The notes below the pieces were generated by a model. It ran no database searches, was not told the DNA's origin, and saw only the letters and a program-made list of their open reading frames with translations. Shown piece after piece: positions 1 through 8,583 of a stretch of DNA of 33,502 nucleotides. The first letter of the stretch is position 1; each line of letters begins with the position of its first letter. A program made the translations under genes and the position numbers. This stretch comes from an uncultured Treponema sp. (GTDB taxonomy: Bacteria > Spirochaetota > Spirochaetia > Treponematales > Treponemataceae): the NCBI GenBank assembly GCA_946061765.1, contig CAMGTC010000004.1, positions 1 to 33,502 of the forward strand, read 5' to 3'.

Positions 1-127
1 AGTTTCTGACTGGTAGTAAGTTTTCAAACTGTTATGTTGTTTGATTTAAACGTTCCTTTTCCTTTTCCTCATTTAGTTTCAAGAGTAATCAAGATTTTCT
101 ATACAAATGTAATTATGAAAAATAAAA

Positions 128-967
128 CTAATCTAAAGTTGTTGGCCACATATTCTGTTCAATTCCAGCCATTTTTTCCATTTGTTTGTGGGCATTTTCC
201 AGCATAGCATTACAGATTTCGTTTTTAGATTGACCTTCTTTTCCCTGAGGAAGAATTATTTCGCCAATATGCAGGGTTATAAGTGGATGTGTAACTCCAA
301 AAAGTTTGTATATTCCCCCCGGTCTTCTAAATGTAAAAACCATTGGAATTATTGGAAGATTGTATTTGTAAGCCATTTTAAAAGTTCCTTTTTTAAATGG
401 TCTGATTGGCTGATAATAATCCCATCGGCAGCTTTCTGGAAAAACGTGAATCCACTTTTTTTTCTGATGAAGTTCATCAAAACTTGCATAAAAATCTCTG
501 AGTGCCGAAATTGTGGTTGGAATTGGAATGCCACCAGCCCCTCGGATAAGATTTGAATCCATACTCTGAATCTGTAAGGCTCTGGCAGGAAACCACATTC
601 TTCTATATTTAACTGCTTCAAGTACTGCAAGAAAATCCCAGCGGTAAACGTGATTTGAAATTGTCATTGCTCCATTTTTTAACAGAGCCTTGTTTTTTCT
701 GATATTTTTCTTTCCCTTAATTCTTAATCCGTAGCGAATATGATTTAATGGAAAAACCATTAAAAAAATTCCAGCGTAAATACCAAAATTCCTGAGTCTG
801 CCTTTAAAAGATTTATCAAGGAAAGGATAATTATGTTCAATATCATAATTATGAACAATCTTTGGTTTTTGCATTGATTTATCTGGAATGATTGGAAATT
901 TAGTTAGTTCAATTGGAATATATGTTCCAGCTTTTACTATGTGTTCTTTTATAATAGACTCGCTCAT
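128..967 (-). CDS. Lysophospholipid acyltransferase family protein (PlsC-like)
   Basis: This 279-residue protein belongs to the PlsC/LPLAT acyltransferase family, which moves an acyl chain onto lysophosphatidic acid or a related lipid at the inner membrane. The catalytic HX4D motif is visible as NHVYRWD (His106, Asp111). The acceptor-binding block FPESCRWD is at 176-183, where Ser replaces the usual Gly of FPEG. One hydrophobic stretch near residues 62-74 probably anchors it. It is divergent from a LolA/MMPL/DUF3261 operon. Homologous acyltransferases accompany those three genes in aryl-polyene-type clusters, so a shared lipid job is plausible but inferred. The chosen ATG has no Shine-Dalgarno sequence and lies only 8 nt below a good -10 box, so the transcript may be leaderless. 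A later start at Met32 is possible but also lacks a ribosome binding site. Confidence 0.88.
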   Translation of the reverse strand: MSESIIKEHIVKAGTYIPIELTKFPIIPDKSMQKPKIVHNYDIEHNYPFLDKSFKGRLRNFGIYAGIFLMVFPLNHIRYGLRIKGKKNIRKNKALLKNGAMTISNHVYRWDFLAVLEAVKYRRMWFPARALQIQSMDSNLIRGAGGIPIPTTISALRDFYASFDELHQKKKWIHVFPESCRWDYYQPIRPFKKGTFKMAYKYNLPIIPMVFTFRRPGGIYKLFGVTHPLITLHIGEIILPQGKEGQSKNEICNAMLENAHKQMEKMAGIEQNMWPTTLD

Positions 968-975
968 AATTTTAT

Positions 976-1004
976 ATTATATAAACTTGTTTAGGTTTAG
1001 TAAA
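976..1004 (-). promoter_or_regulatory. Putative promoter of the acyltransferase gene
   Basis: On the minus strand a TTTACT -35 and a perfect TATAAT -10 are separated by 17 nt. The expected transcript start falls at or just before the ATG at 967, so the mRNA would have almost no 5' leader. Assignment is from pattern only. Confidence 0.4.
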
Positions 1005-1016
1005 TTCTTGTATAAT
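987..1016 (+). promoter_or_regulatory. Putative promoter toward the LolA/MMPL/DUF3261 operon
   Basis: TTGTTT and a perfect TATAAT (1011-1016) are separated by 18 nt on the plus strand, back to back with the acyltransferase promoter. Transcripts from here would run through the whole ~210-bp repeat before reaching the LolA-like gene at 1294. A weaker promoter-like pair (TTGTTA near 1247, TTATTT near 1270) lies after the repeat and could serve instead. Confidence 0.35.
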
Positions 1017-1023
1017 GGTACTA

Positions 1024-1235
1024 TAGGATTTTGCATTATAAAGGCTTTCCGTAATGTTTGCGCGAAGGAGCGGGGCGTGGTTTAAAAAGGCTCTTTTTGT
1101 GGCTGCTGCGAAGCGGCAGTTCAATAGTTTCTATACCACAAAAAGCGTGTAGCGCATTATTGTGCGGTTTTGAATCACCCAACCGTGACTAGGAGCCAAA
1201 AAATCGGGATTTTTGTTTATAATGCGGAAGCCCTG
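1024..1235. repeat. MITE-like interspersed repeat, copy 1
   Basis: The ~210-bp element is bounded by inverted ends: TTTATAATGCGGAAGCCCTG at 1216-1235 matches, in reverse complement, TAGGATTTTGCATTATAAA at 1024-1042, with a few mismatches in the outer half. Inside are nested complementary arms: GGCTC/GAGCC, TTTTTGTGG/CCACAAAAA and a CTGCTGCGAAGCGGCAG hairpin. A second copy in the same orientation begins at 33370. A TACTAT hexamer occurs at 1019-1024 and 1241-1246 and could be a target duplication, though the right copy is 5 nt outside the inverted repeat. No transposase or convincing ORF lies inside. Together with the two flanking promoters this fills the gap between the divergent genes. Confidence 0.8.
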
Positions 1236-1293
1236 AATGCTACTATTGTTAAAATTTAAGAATAGACTGTTATTTTATAAGGAATTAGAAAAC

Positions 1294-1932
1294 ATGAAAA
1301 AATTCTTCAGCATTCTAGTTTTATTTATCTTTACAAGTTTTGCTTTTGCACAATCTGTAGAATTAAAAAAACTTTGTTCTAAATTAGCAGAACATCCAAT
1401 TACTAAAGGTGACTTTGTTCAGATAAAAACAATTAATTCTGCAAAAGGAAAACGTCAGTTAAAATCAAACGGGACTTTTATTTTTAGTCTTAATGGAATT
1501 ATGTGGAAGAGTGAAAAACCATTTCCTTCTACAATGGTTATTGGCCCTGACTATCTTATTCAAATTGATGGAGCTGGAAATAAAACAATCACTGATGTTT
1601 CTAACAATCAGGCCTTTGCAAATGTTGCTTCTACTATAATTTCTGTTTTTTCAAATGATTATGAACTGCTTACAAACTCTTTTGAAACTCAATTAATTAC
1701 AGAAAATACGGAAAATTACTTAATCAGATTAAATCCAAAAGATACTACAATTGCTTCTGTTATAGGACAGATTGATTTATCTCTACAAACAAATCAATCT
1801 TTGTCGGAAGTAACATTATCTTCTATTTTAATTACAGAAGTTTCTGGAAATACTACTTCCTACACTTTTACAAATCAATCTTACCCAAGGGAATTGAGCC
1901 AAGATGAAAAAGATATCTTCATTTTTAAGTAA
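1294..1932 (+). CDS. LolA-like periplasmic lipoprotein carrier
   Basis: I start this gene at the ATG at 1294, not the upstream in-frame ATG at 1237. An AAGGA site is correctly spaced and the resulting 212-residue protein begins with a clean signal peptide ending AFA-QS. The mature part looks like the LolA fold: the KGDFVQIKTI...KSNGTF start, then GIMWKSEKPFPSTMVIGPD, and the ITDVSNNQAFANVASTI segment. LolA proteins bind lipoprotein acyl chains in the periplasm. LolA-like members beside an MMPL exporter and a DUF3261 lipoprotein are thought to carry another lipid product. The gene overlaps the next by 29 nt, which indicates translational coupling. It may therefore be a dedicated carrier and not the housekeeping LolA. 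Confidence 0.8.
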   Translation: MKKFFSILVLFIFTSFAFAQSVELKKLCSKLAEHPITKGDFVQIKTINSAKGKRQLKSNGTFIFSLNGIMWKSEKPFPSTMVIGPDYLIQIDGAGNKTITDVSNNQAFANVASTIISVFSNDYELLTNSFETQLITENTENYLIRLNPKDTTIASVIGQIDLSLQTNQSLSEVTLSSILITEVSGNTTSYTFTNQSYPRELSQDEKDIFIFK

Positions 1933-4288
1933 ACTTTCAAACAAAAATTATTTAAAAGTATGGCTTGCTTATCATCTGGGCCTTTTTGCTTTTTTTGCAC
2001 TTGTTTTTTGTATTAATCCATCCAGAATTTCTATTGATGCAGATCTTTTTAATATGTTTCCCCGTCCTTTTGAAGAAGAGGGAATTAGAAATGCCGATGA
2101 AAAACTGACCGAAAATGTTGGCCAGAATGTTTTTATTTTAGTTTCCCACCAGGATTTTTCTAAAGCTAAAGAAGCTGCGATTAGTGTTTACAACAAATTA
2201 TCTGCCAGCGAAAATTTTAAATCATTATCTCTTTATTCAGATATAGATCAATTAAAAGAAATAACAGATTTTGTTTACGATTATCGCTGGAATCTACTGT
2301 CCGATGAAGATATTGAACTGATTAATTCGGATGGGGGAGCCCAGCTTTTTGCCCAAAATGCTCTTGCTCAGGCTTATAGTCCTTTTACAATTCTTCCATT
2401 GGATAATTTAGATTCAGACCCTTTTATGCTTGCAGAAAGTAATTTAAATAATTATCTTTTGGCAGTCAGAAAATCTGGTACTTCTATGTATGCAAAAGAT
2501 GGTCTTCTTGCGGCTTCTAAAGACGGAGTTTGGTATGTAATGTTAAGAGGAATCTTGAGTAAAAAAGGAGCTTCCCTGGCAAGTAAAGATAATGGAATTG
2601 CAGAAATTTATTCAATCTGCTCTCCTTTAGAAAAAGATGGCCTTAAATTTATTTATTCTGGAACTCCATTTAACAGTCATCAGTCTTCTACCGAGGCAAT
2701 GAAGGAAATTACAATTATTTCTACAGTTTCTCTCTTAGTTGTAATTATTCTTCTCTTGTTTGTATTCAGATCTCCTCTTCCTGTAATTTTTAGTATTATT
2801 TCTATTTTTATTTCTATTATAACCGCTTTGGTGGCAACTTTAGCTGTGTTTAAAAAGATGCATATTTTGACTTTAGTCTTTGGAACTTCTTTGATAGGTT
2901 CTTGTATTGATTATAGTTTACACTTTTTTACTCAATGGGCTGGAAATCCAAATATAAAATCTGGACAGGAAATTAGAAATCATCTTTTAAAAAGTCTTGT
3001 TATGGCAATTGCATCTTCTGTCTTATGTTATGCAATTTTAATTTTTGCTCCATTCAATGTTTTAAAACAGATGTCTGTCTTTTCTTTAACAGGATTACTT
3101 AGTTCCTTCCTTACAACCATGGCAATTTTTCCATATATCTCTTTGCCAGAGGGCAAGCGTGTAATTAAAATTTCCAAGGTTTTGCGCGAAACAAATCACA
3201 AAAGGGCCAAGAAATATTTTGGAAGGGTAGCCGTAACAATTCTCTTTCTTTTTTCGATTGCAGTTTTGTTAATTAATCATAAAAATTTTGCTGTTAAAAA
3301 TGATTTGAGCAGACTTTACACAATGGAAGGAAGACTTCTTGAAGATAGAATTAAGGCTGTTGAAATCACAAAGTATAATCCTTCGGGCTGGTTTATTATC
3401 CGCGGTCAAAGCGAAGAAAAAGCTCTTGAAGTTGAATATGATTTGGCCTGTAAATTAAATAAGGCCTTTGATGGCCAGTTAGGTTTTATTAGTACAAGTA
3501 ATTTTGTTCCAAGTATTGAACATCAGAAAAAATCACGAGAAGCCTGCAGAAAATTATTAGAAATTGCCCCAGAGCAGTTTGAAAATTTAGGTTTTGATTC
3601 TTCTTATACCCGCGATTTAATTGCTGATTTTAATCAATCAGAAAATCAATTTGTGTCTTTTACAAATAATAATGTTCCTCAGTATATAGCTTCATCAATT
3701 TCAACAGCCTGGCTTGGACTTATGGATGATGGTTATTATTACACAGTCCTTATGCCAAACATTCTGGAAGATTTAGAGCTTATGAGAAAATTTGCTGATG
3801 AAGATCCAAATGTTTTTTTTGTAAATAAAATGTCAGATATGGGACGAGACCTGGATAAACTCACACTGATGATTATTAAATTTTTTGCCATTGCATATCT
3901 TTTGATTTTTGTAATGCTAAAATTCTTTTACAATTGGAAACAGTCATTTAAGATTATTTCTGTTCCAGTTTTGATTGTTTTAATGACTGCTGCTATTTTT
4001 TCTTTATCTAAGATTGATTTAGAATTTTTCTCGGTTACAGGTTTAATTCTTGTTTTTGGTTTAGGCCTGGACTACATAATTTATATGATGGAAAATGAAA
4101 AAAAGAAGACTATGGATTCAAAAACTCTTGAGCCATTTGCAACCCTGCTTTCCTTTATCACAACAATTATTTCCTTTGGCGCTTTGAGTTTGAGTAATTT
4201 CCAGCCTGTTCATCTTATGGGGCTTTCTATTTTTATTGGTCTGGCAACTGCTTACATTTCTTCTATGCTTTATGACAGGAGTCTTTAA
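1904..4288 (+). CDS. MMPL/RND-superfamily exporter
   Basis: This 794-residue inner-membrane protein has the two-halved layout of MMPL-type exporters. There is one TM near residues 19-40, a periplasmic domain, a TM bundle at about 266-420, a further TM near 440, a second periplasmic domain, and a final bundle from about 655 to the end. The GTSLIGSCIDYSLHF and GLILVFGLGLDYIIYMM segments are the family's intramembrane Asp-containing helices. Such proteins use the proton gradient to move lipids or lipid-linked products out of the inner membrane. The gene overlaps the LolA-like gene by 29 nt and shares one base with the DUF3261 gene, so the three are co-translated. The substrate cannot be read from sequence; a lipid handed to the LolA-like carrier is the natural guess. 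Confidence 0.87.
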   Translation: MKKISSFLSKLSNKNYLKVWLAYHLGLFAFFALVFCINPSRISIDADLFNMFPRPFEEEGIRNADEKLTENVGQNVFILVSHQDFSKAKEAAISVYNKLSASENFKSLSLYSDIDQLKEITDFVYDYRWNLLSDEDIELINSDGGAQLFAQNALAQAYSPFTILPLDNLDSDPFMLAESNLNNYLLAVRKSGTSMYAKDGLLAASKDGVWYVMLRGILSKKGASLASKDNGIAEIYSICSPLEKDGLKFIYSGTPFNSHQSSTEAMKEITIISTVSLLVVIILLLFVFRSPLPVIFSIISIFISIITALVATLAVFKKMHILTLVFGTSLIGSCIDYSLHFFTQWAGNPNIKSGQEIRNHLLKSLVMAIASSVLCYAILIFAPFNVLKQMSVFSLTGLLSSFLTTMAIFPYISLPEGKRVIKISKVLRETNHKRAKKYFGRVAVTILFLFSIAVLLINHKNFAVKNDLSRLYTMEGRLLEDRIKAVEITKYNPSGWFIIRGQSEEKALEVEYDLACKLNKAFDGQLGFISTSNFVPSIEHQKKSREACRKLLEIAPEQFENLGFDSSYTRDLIADFNQSENQFVSFTNNNVPQYIASSISTAWLGLMDDGYYYTVLMPNILEDLELMRKFADEDPNVFFVNKMSDMGRDLDKLTLMIIKFFAIAYLLIFVMLKFFYNWKQSFKIISVPVLIVLMTAAIFSLSKIDLEFFSVTGLILVFGLGLDYIIYMMENEKKKTMDSKTLEPFATLLSFITTIISFGALSLSNFQPVHLMGLSIFIGLATAYISSMLYDRSL

Positions 4289-4887
4289 TGAAGGCTTTAA
4301 AAAATTTACCAATTGTCTTATTACTAAATCTAAATTTACTTTTTATATCCTGTATTTCAACTCCCCAAAATATTGATTTACAGGTTCAAAAAGATTTAGG
4401 TAAAGTCTTTGTAACAAATACAAAGTCAATCTATCTTTTATCTCCAGACTTTTTGTCTAAGCCTGTGGATAAACTTTTTCTTATGACTTTTGAAAGTGAT
4501 TCTTTTAAATTTTCTACACCAATTTATGTTTATGCAGATAAAAGCGGCATTTATCTTACAATCTTAAATAACTTTGGAATTGATATGGGCTCTTTGAATT
4601 TTAGTGACGGGCAGATAGAACTTGATTCTACAATTTTTCCAGATAAAATTAAACCTGTTTATTTGATTAATGAATTTCAAAATGCCTTTTACCAGCAGGC
4701 AGCCTTATCCCAAAATCTTAAAAATTCTTCCCTGGATTTACAAATTCTTGAGGAAGAAAATTGTCAGAAAAGAATTATAAAATCTTCAAAAAAATTAGTA
4801 GAAGAAATTGAAATTTCTTCATCTTCGGTAGTTATTACAAATCATATCAGGGCTTATAAAATCACCCTTCTTGAAAGTGACTATTAA
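4288..4887 (+). CDS. DUF3261-like lipoprotein
   Basis: A 199-residue lipoprotein. It has a hydrophobic signal and the lipobox FISC, with Cys22 as the likely lipidated residue. The mature part has alternating beta strands (VYADKSGIYLTILNNFGIDM, then QIELDSTIFPDKIKPVYLI) and an ending like DUF3261 proteins, which accompany LolA-like and MMPL genes in aryl-polyene-type loci. The start codon overlaps the exporter stop by one base. The likely role is an outer-membrane partner in lipid delivery, by context only. No ketosynthase, dehydratase, acyl carrier or ammonia-lyase gene lies in the window, so the lipid substrate is unknown. The DUF3261 assignment is from pattern and neighbourhood and is not certain. 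Confidence 0.7.
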   Translation: MKALKNLPIVLLLNLNLLFISCISTPQNIDLQVQKDLGKVFVTNTKSIYLLSPDFLSKPVDKLFLMTFESDSFKFSTPIYVYADKSGIYLTILNNFGIDMGSLNFSDGQIELDSTIFPDKIKPVYLINEFQNAFYQQAALSQNLKNSSLDLQILEEENCQKRIIKSSKKLVEEIEISSSSVVITNHIRAYKITLLESDY

Positions 4888-4948
4888 AAGAAATATAATC
4901 AAAACTCTATTAAAGTTAGAATTAAAAATCCCCAGAGGTAAATAAAAT

Positions 4949-6772
4949 ATGGCAGATGTAAAGACAAATGTAAAAACAATTGTTGCTGATGCGGTAAATG
5001 CGTTTATTAAAGAAAAAGGCCTGGAAGTTTCTCAGATTTCCTTTGATTCTTTACAGGTAGTAACTCCACCAAACCCAGAAATGGGGGATTTGGGAGTTCC
5101 AATGTTTGTTTTTGCAAAGTCATTTAGAATGGCTCCTCCTCAGATTGCCAGTGGAGTTGTAGCTCTTATTACAGATAAATCTTTAGGAGAATTTATTGCA
5201 GTAGGACCTTATGTAAATGTAAAACTTGATAAGGCCGGGGCAGCAGCTCCAATCCTCAGTGCAATCAAAAATCAGGGTGATAAATATGGTTCATTAAATT
5301 CAGAAGGAAAAAAGCCTCTGGAAGGTCGTCGTGTAATGGTTGAATATTCTTCACCAAATACAAATAAGCCTCTACATCTTGGGCACCTCAGAAACGACGC
5401 ACTTGGTGAATCTGTCAGCCGTATTTTGAAAATGGCAGGTGCCGAAGTTTACAAGGTAGATCTTATAAATAACCGTGGTGTTCATATCTGTAAATCTATG
5501 CTGGCTTATAAATGGTTCCATGAAGCAAATGGTGATACTCCACAAAAGCTTGGAATGAAGGGAGATCATTTTGTTGGGCAGTGTTATGTTGAATTTGACC
5601 GCTGGCTTAAAGGCGAAAAAGATAAACCTGAAACTGCACATCCAGAAGCAGCCCAGCAGGCAGAAGACATGCTTATTGAATGGGAAAAAGGAAATCCTGA
5701 AGTGCGGGAACTCTGGCAGAAAATGAATGACTGGACTTTGGAAGGTGTAAAGGAAACTTACGCCCGCACAGGTGTTTCTTTTGATAAACTCTACATGGAA
5801 AGCGAAACTTACCTCAAGGGAAAAGATCAGATTCTTAAAGGTCTTGAAAAAGGAGTTTTCTTTAAGGCAGAAGATGGTTCAGTCCGCATTGATGTTACAG
5901 ATGTTGTAGGTAAAGGAAAGGATGAAGATAATCACGAAAAAGTTCTTCTCCGCAAAGACGGTACCTCTGTTTATATCACTCAGGATATTGGAACTGCAAT
6001 TTCCCGCCACGATGACTGGGCTTTTAATCAGCTTGTGTATGTAGTTGCCAGTGAACAGAACTATCACTTTAAGATTCTTTTCCACATTTTGAAAAAGCTT
6101 GGATTTGACTGGGCTAAGAACCTTTATCACTTAAGCTATGGTCTTGTAAATCTTCCAAGTGGACGTATGAAGAGCCGTGAAGGAACAATTGTTGATGCTG
6201 ATGATTTAATTGATTCTTTACATGCCGATGCCCTCAAAGCAATTCAGGAACGTGGTCGTGATGAAGAAGTTGGAAATGCTGATGATGTAGCAGAAAAAGT
6301 TGCTCTTGGTGCTTTGCATTATTATCTGCTTCAGGCTACACCAATAAAAGATATGCTCTTTAATCCAGAAGAATCTTTGAGTTTCAATGGAAATACTGGT
6401 CCTTATCTTCAGTATATGGGGGCTCGTATCAACTCAATTCTTGCTAAGGCAAAAGAAGCTGGCATTTGTGAAAATACTTCAGATGAAGCACTTGCACTTC
6501 TTTCAAGCGAAGATGAATGGGCTTTGATTAAACAGCTTGGTGATTTCCCTGCAGTCGTAGAAAAAGCTGCTGTAAATCTAGACCCAAGTCAGGTTACAAA
6601 TTATATTTACGAAACTGCTAAAGCTTTTAGTAAATTCTATCAGACATCTTCTATTGTTAATGCCGGAAACGAAAAACTGGCTGGAGCAAGACTTTATCTT
6701 GCAGAATGTACTTTACAGGTAATCAAAAATTCTTTGAACCTTGTTTTAGTTCCATATCTTGAAAAAATGTAG
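4949..6772 (+). CDS. argS: Arginyl-tRNA synthetase
   Basis: This 607-residue class Ia synthetase charges tRNA-Arg with arginine in the cytoplasm. The N-terminal tRNA-D-loop-recognition domain occupies about residues 1-120 and includes NPEMGDLGVPMF. The ATP-binding signature is HLGH at 143-146 in SSPNTNKPLHLGHLRND. The KMSKS-equivalent is RMKSREGT near residue 405. The C-terminal anticodon-binding helical domain contains GNTGPYLQYMGARI and ends with the usual LVLVPYLEKM. Length is normal for a bacterial ArgRS. An AGAGGT site precedes the ATG. It follows the DUF3261 gene by 61 nt and may be read from the same transcript, but the functions are unrelated. Confidence 0.97.
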   Translation: MADVKTNVKTIVADAVNAFIKEKGLEVSQISFDSLQVVTPPNPEMGDLGVPMFVFAKSFRMAPPQIASGVVALITDKSLGEFIAVGPYVNVKLDKAGAAAPILSAIKNQGDKYGSLNSEGKKPLEGRRVMVEYSSPNTNKPLHLGHLRNDALGESVSRILKMAGAEVYKVDLINNRGVHICKSMLAYKWFHEANGDTPQKLGMKGDHFVGQCYVEFDRWLKGEKDKPETAHPEAAQQAEDMLIEWEKGNPEVRELWQKMNDWTLEGVKETYARTGVSFDKLYMESETYLKGKDQILKGLEKGVFFKAEDGSVRIDVTDVVGKGKDEDNHEKVLLRKDGTSVYITQDIGTAISRHDDWAFNQLVYVVASEQNYHFKILFHILKKLGFDWAKNLYHLSYGLVNLPSGRMKSREGTIVDADDLIDSLHADALKAIQERGRDEEVGNADDVAEKVALGALHYYLLQATPIKDMLFNPEESLSFNGNTGPYLQYMGARINSILAKAKEAGICENTSDEALALLSSEDEWALIKQLGDFPAVVEKAAVNLDPSQVTNYIYETAKAFSKFYQTSSIVNAGNEKLAGARLYLAECTLQVIKNSLNLVLVPYLEKM

Positions 6773-6805
6773 GATTTTAAAAAATTCTGACTCGGGAAAA
6801 CTTTT

Positions 6806-7738
6806 ATGAAAAATACAAAAACTTCTTTAAAAGGCGTATTACTTTTACTTTTAACTGCATTTATTTGGGGTGTTTCTTTTGTTTCTCAAAGTGTGGGAGC
6901 CGAAACTTTACAACCTTTTTCTTTTATGGGAATAAGAACTTTTATGGGGGCCTGTGTTTTACTGCCTCTGGTTCTTATTCGTGATAAAAAAGCAAAGAAA
7001 AATCTAAATGAGCAGGAATTACTTGCTTTTAAAAAAAATAATAAAAAGACAATTCTTTATGGAATGATTTTAGGAATTTTTTTAGCTCTGGCTACAAATT
7101 TTCAGCAGTTTGCCTTTTATTATTCTACAGCAGGAAAAATAGCCTTTATTACAGCAATGTACATGTTCTTTGTTCCATTAGTTGGCCTTTTCTTTAAAAA
7201 AAGACTTCCTCATATTACCTGGATTTGTATTGCCTTTGGATTTTTAGGCTTATATTTTTTGAGTTTTGCAAAAGGTTCAGGTTTTGGAGATTTAAATAAG
7301 GGGGATATTCTTGCCCTCATTTGTTCACTCTTTTTTACCTGTCAGATTTTACTTGTAGAAAAATTTGTTTCTGAATGTGATGGAATTAAACTTTCCTGCT
7401 TTCAATTTTACACAGCAGGAATTATCAGTCTGATTTTAATGTTTATTTTTGAAGAACCAAGTTGGGCTGCAATTAAATCTGCTGGAATTGCACTTTTATA
7501 TTCAGGAATTATGAGCTGTGGAATTGCCTACACTTTACAGGTAGTCGGGCAAAAGTACTGTGAATCTTCAATTGCCTCATTAATTATGTGCATGGAATCT
7601 GTTTTTGCGGTCTTGTCTGCAGCATTATTAATTCACGAAAAATTGACAGGCCGCGAAATTCTTGGTTGTGTGATTATGTTCCTTGCAATTATAATTTCTC
7701 AAACCTACGATGGATTTAGAAATGAAAAGGCTGTTTGA
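6806..7738 (+). CDS. EamA/DMT-family transporter
   Basis: This 310-residue inner-membrane protein has about ten hydrophobic helices arranged as two EamA repeats: roughly residues 8-155 with a basic cytoplasmic loop at 60-85, then 160-300. Typical family segments are TAFIWGVSFVSQSVGAE near the start and YSGIMSCGIAYTLQVVGQKY followed by ASLIMCMESVFAVLSAALL in the second half. The family exports or imports small metabolites such as amino acids; the substrate cannot be told here. The gene converges on trpA with only 11 nt between the stop codons, so there is no room for a separate terminator. Closeness to trp genes suggests, but does not show, a link to aromatic amino acids. Confidence 0.88.
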   Translation: MKNTKTSLKGVLLLLLTAFIWGVSFVSQSVGAETLQPFSFMGIRTFMGACVLLPLVLIRDKKAKKNLNEQELLAFKKNNKKTILYGMILGIFLALATNFQQFAFYYSTAGKIAFITAMYMFFVPLVGLFFKKRLPHITWICIAFGFLGLYFLSFAKGSGFGDLNKGDILALICSLFFTCQILLVEKFVSECDGIKLSCFQFYTAGIISLILMFIFEEPSWAAIKSAGIALLYSGIMSCGIAYTLQVVGQKYCESSIASLIMCMESVFAVLSAALLIHEKLTGREILGCVIMFLAIIISQTYDGFRNEKAV

Positions 7739-7749
7739 AAACAAGAAAA

Positions 7750-8505
7750 TTAAGAATGAGTAATTTCTTTTGCCTTTGATTCTACAGCCTGGAAAAGCTT
7801 GTCTTTATCATCCTGATTTTGAGTGATGGTGCGGACAAAAACTGAACCTGCAATTACAGCTTCAACTGAATGCCCCAGAATAGCTGACTGTTGACCATTG
7901 GAAATACCAAATCCACCGTAAACTTTAGAACCGCCTTGACCTACTGCTTTAATAAAATCTAAGGTTGCCTGGTCAATCTGGGTGTCCTGGCCTGTAATTC
8001 CAGTGCGAAGGGCTGCATAGATGTAAGGAAAGCCTGCTTTTGCCATTTTTTCAAGTCTTTCACGGCTCATACTTGGTGCTGCAACAGGAATGTTTATCAT
8101 GCCGTTTGCCTGGCAGGCTTTGGTAAGTCCTTCGTCATTATCAAAAGGGAGGTCTGGAATAATCATTCCTTTTACTCCGACTGCAGCGGCTTTTTTACAG
8201 AAGGCTTCTACACCTGGAGTGTAAATCAAAGATGCATAACTCATAAGATAGATTGGGATTTCCGGGAATTCCTTGTGGATTGTCTCAATAAATTTTAGTC
8301 CGTCAGCAGTTTTGTAGCCTCTGGAAAGAACCTGGGTACAGGCTCCCTGAATTGCAGGACCATCTGCGCTTGGGTCGCTGAAAGGTAGCTGAATTTCTAA
8401 TATATCTGCTCCTCCTGCAATAAGGGCACGGGCTGCGGTGAGGGCATATTCATCTGTTGGGTAGCCGGCTACCAGGTGTGACATAAGTTTTATTTTTTCG
8501 TTCAT
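7750..8505 (-). CDS. trpA: Tryptophan synthase alpha subunit
   Basis: TrpA cleaves indole-3-glycerol phosphate to indole and glyceraldehyde-3-phosphate, and indole is channelled to TrpB. The catalytic pair is present as Glu37 in ILEIQLPFSDPSADGP and Asp48 in the same motif, with the expected spacing of 11. The later KVYGGFGISNGQQ and VEAVIAGSVFVR segments form the phosphate-binding strands. Length (251 residues) is slightly short for the family but complete. An AGGAG site lies just before the ATG. It is the last gene of the operon. The 78-nt gap to trpB contains two tandem copies of the GGGGACAGACCCC repeat. Confidence 0.96.
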   Translation of the reverse strand: MNEKIKLMSHLVAGYPTDEYALTAARALIAGGADILEIQLPFSDPSADGPAIQGACTQVLSRGYKTADGLKFIETIHKEFPEIPIYLMSYASLIYTPGVEAFCKKAAAVGVKGMIIPDLPFDNDEGLTKACQANGMINIPVAAPSMSRERLEKMAKAGFPYIYAALRTGITGQDTQIDQATLDFIKAVGQGGSKVYGGFGISNGQQSAILGHSVEAVIAGSVFVRTITQNQDDKDKLFQAVESKAKEITHS

Positions 8506-8527
8506 AATTTCTCCTGAATATGATGGT

Positions 8528-8576
8528 GGGGGACAGACCCCTAGATGGATTGTACCACGCAGGGGGACAGACCCCT
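8528..8576. repeat. Two tandem GGGGACAGACCCC repeats between trpB and trpA
   Basis: GGGGGACAGACCCCT occurs at 8528-8542 and again at 8562-8576, 34 nt apart. The 13-nt core can form a four-base-pair G/C hairpin around ACAGA. Three more copies or near copies lie inside trpCF (10113-10125, 10562-10573, 11311-11323) and I find none elsewhere in the window. This pattern resembles REP-type palindromic repeats. Confidence 0.75.
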
Positions 8577-8583
8577 AAAAAAA

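Noticed and set aside
888-1085. 65-residue plus-strand ORF across the acyltransferase start and the repeat
   Set aside because: It crosses a gene start, a promoter region and repeat DNA; no ribosome binding site and no recognisable protein.
1237-1293. Upstream ATG for the LolA-like gene
   Set aside because: It would put 19 charged residues before a clean signal peptide, and the ATG at 1294 has the AAGGA site.
7739-7749. Terminator between the EamA transporter and trpA
   Set aside because: Only 11 nt separate the stop codons and no hairpin with T-run is present; the transcripts probably overlap.
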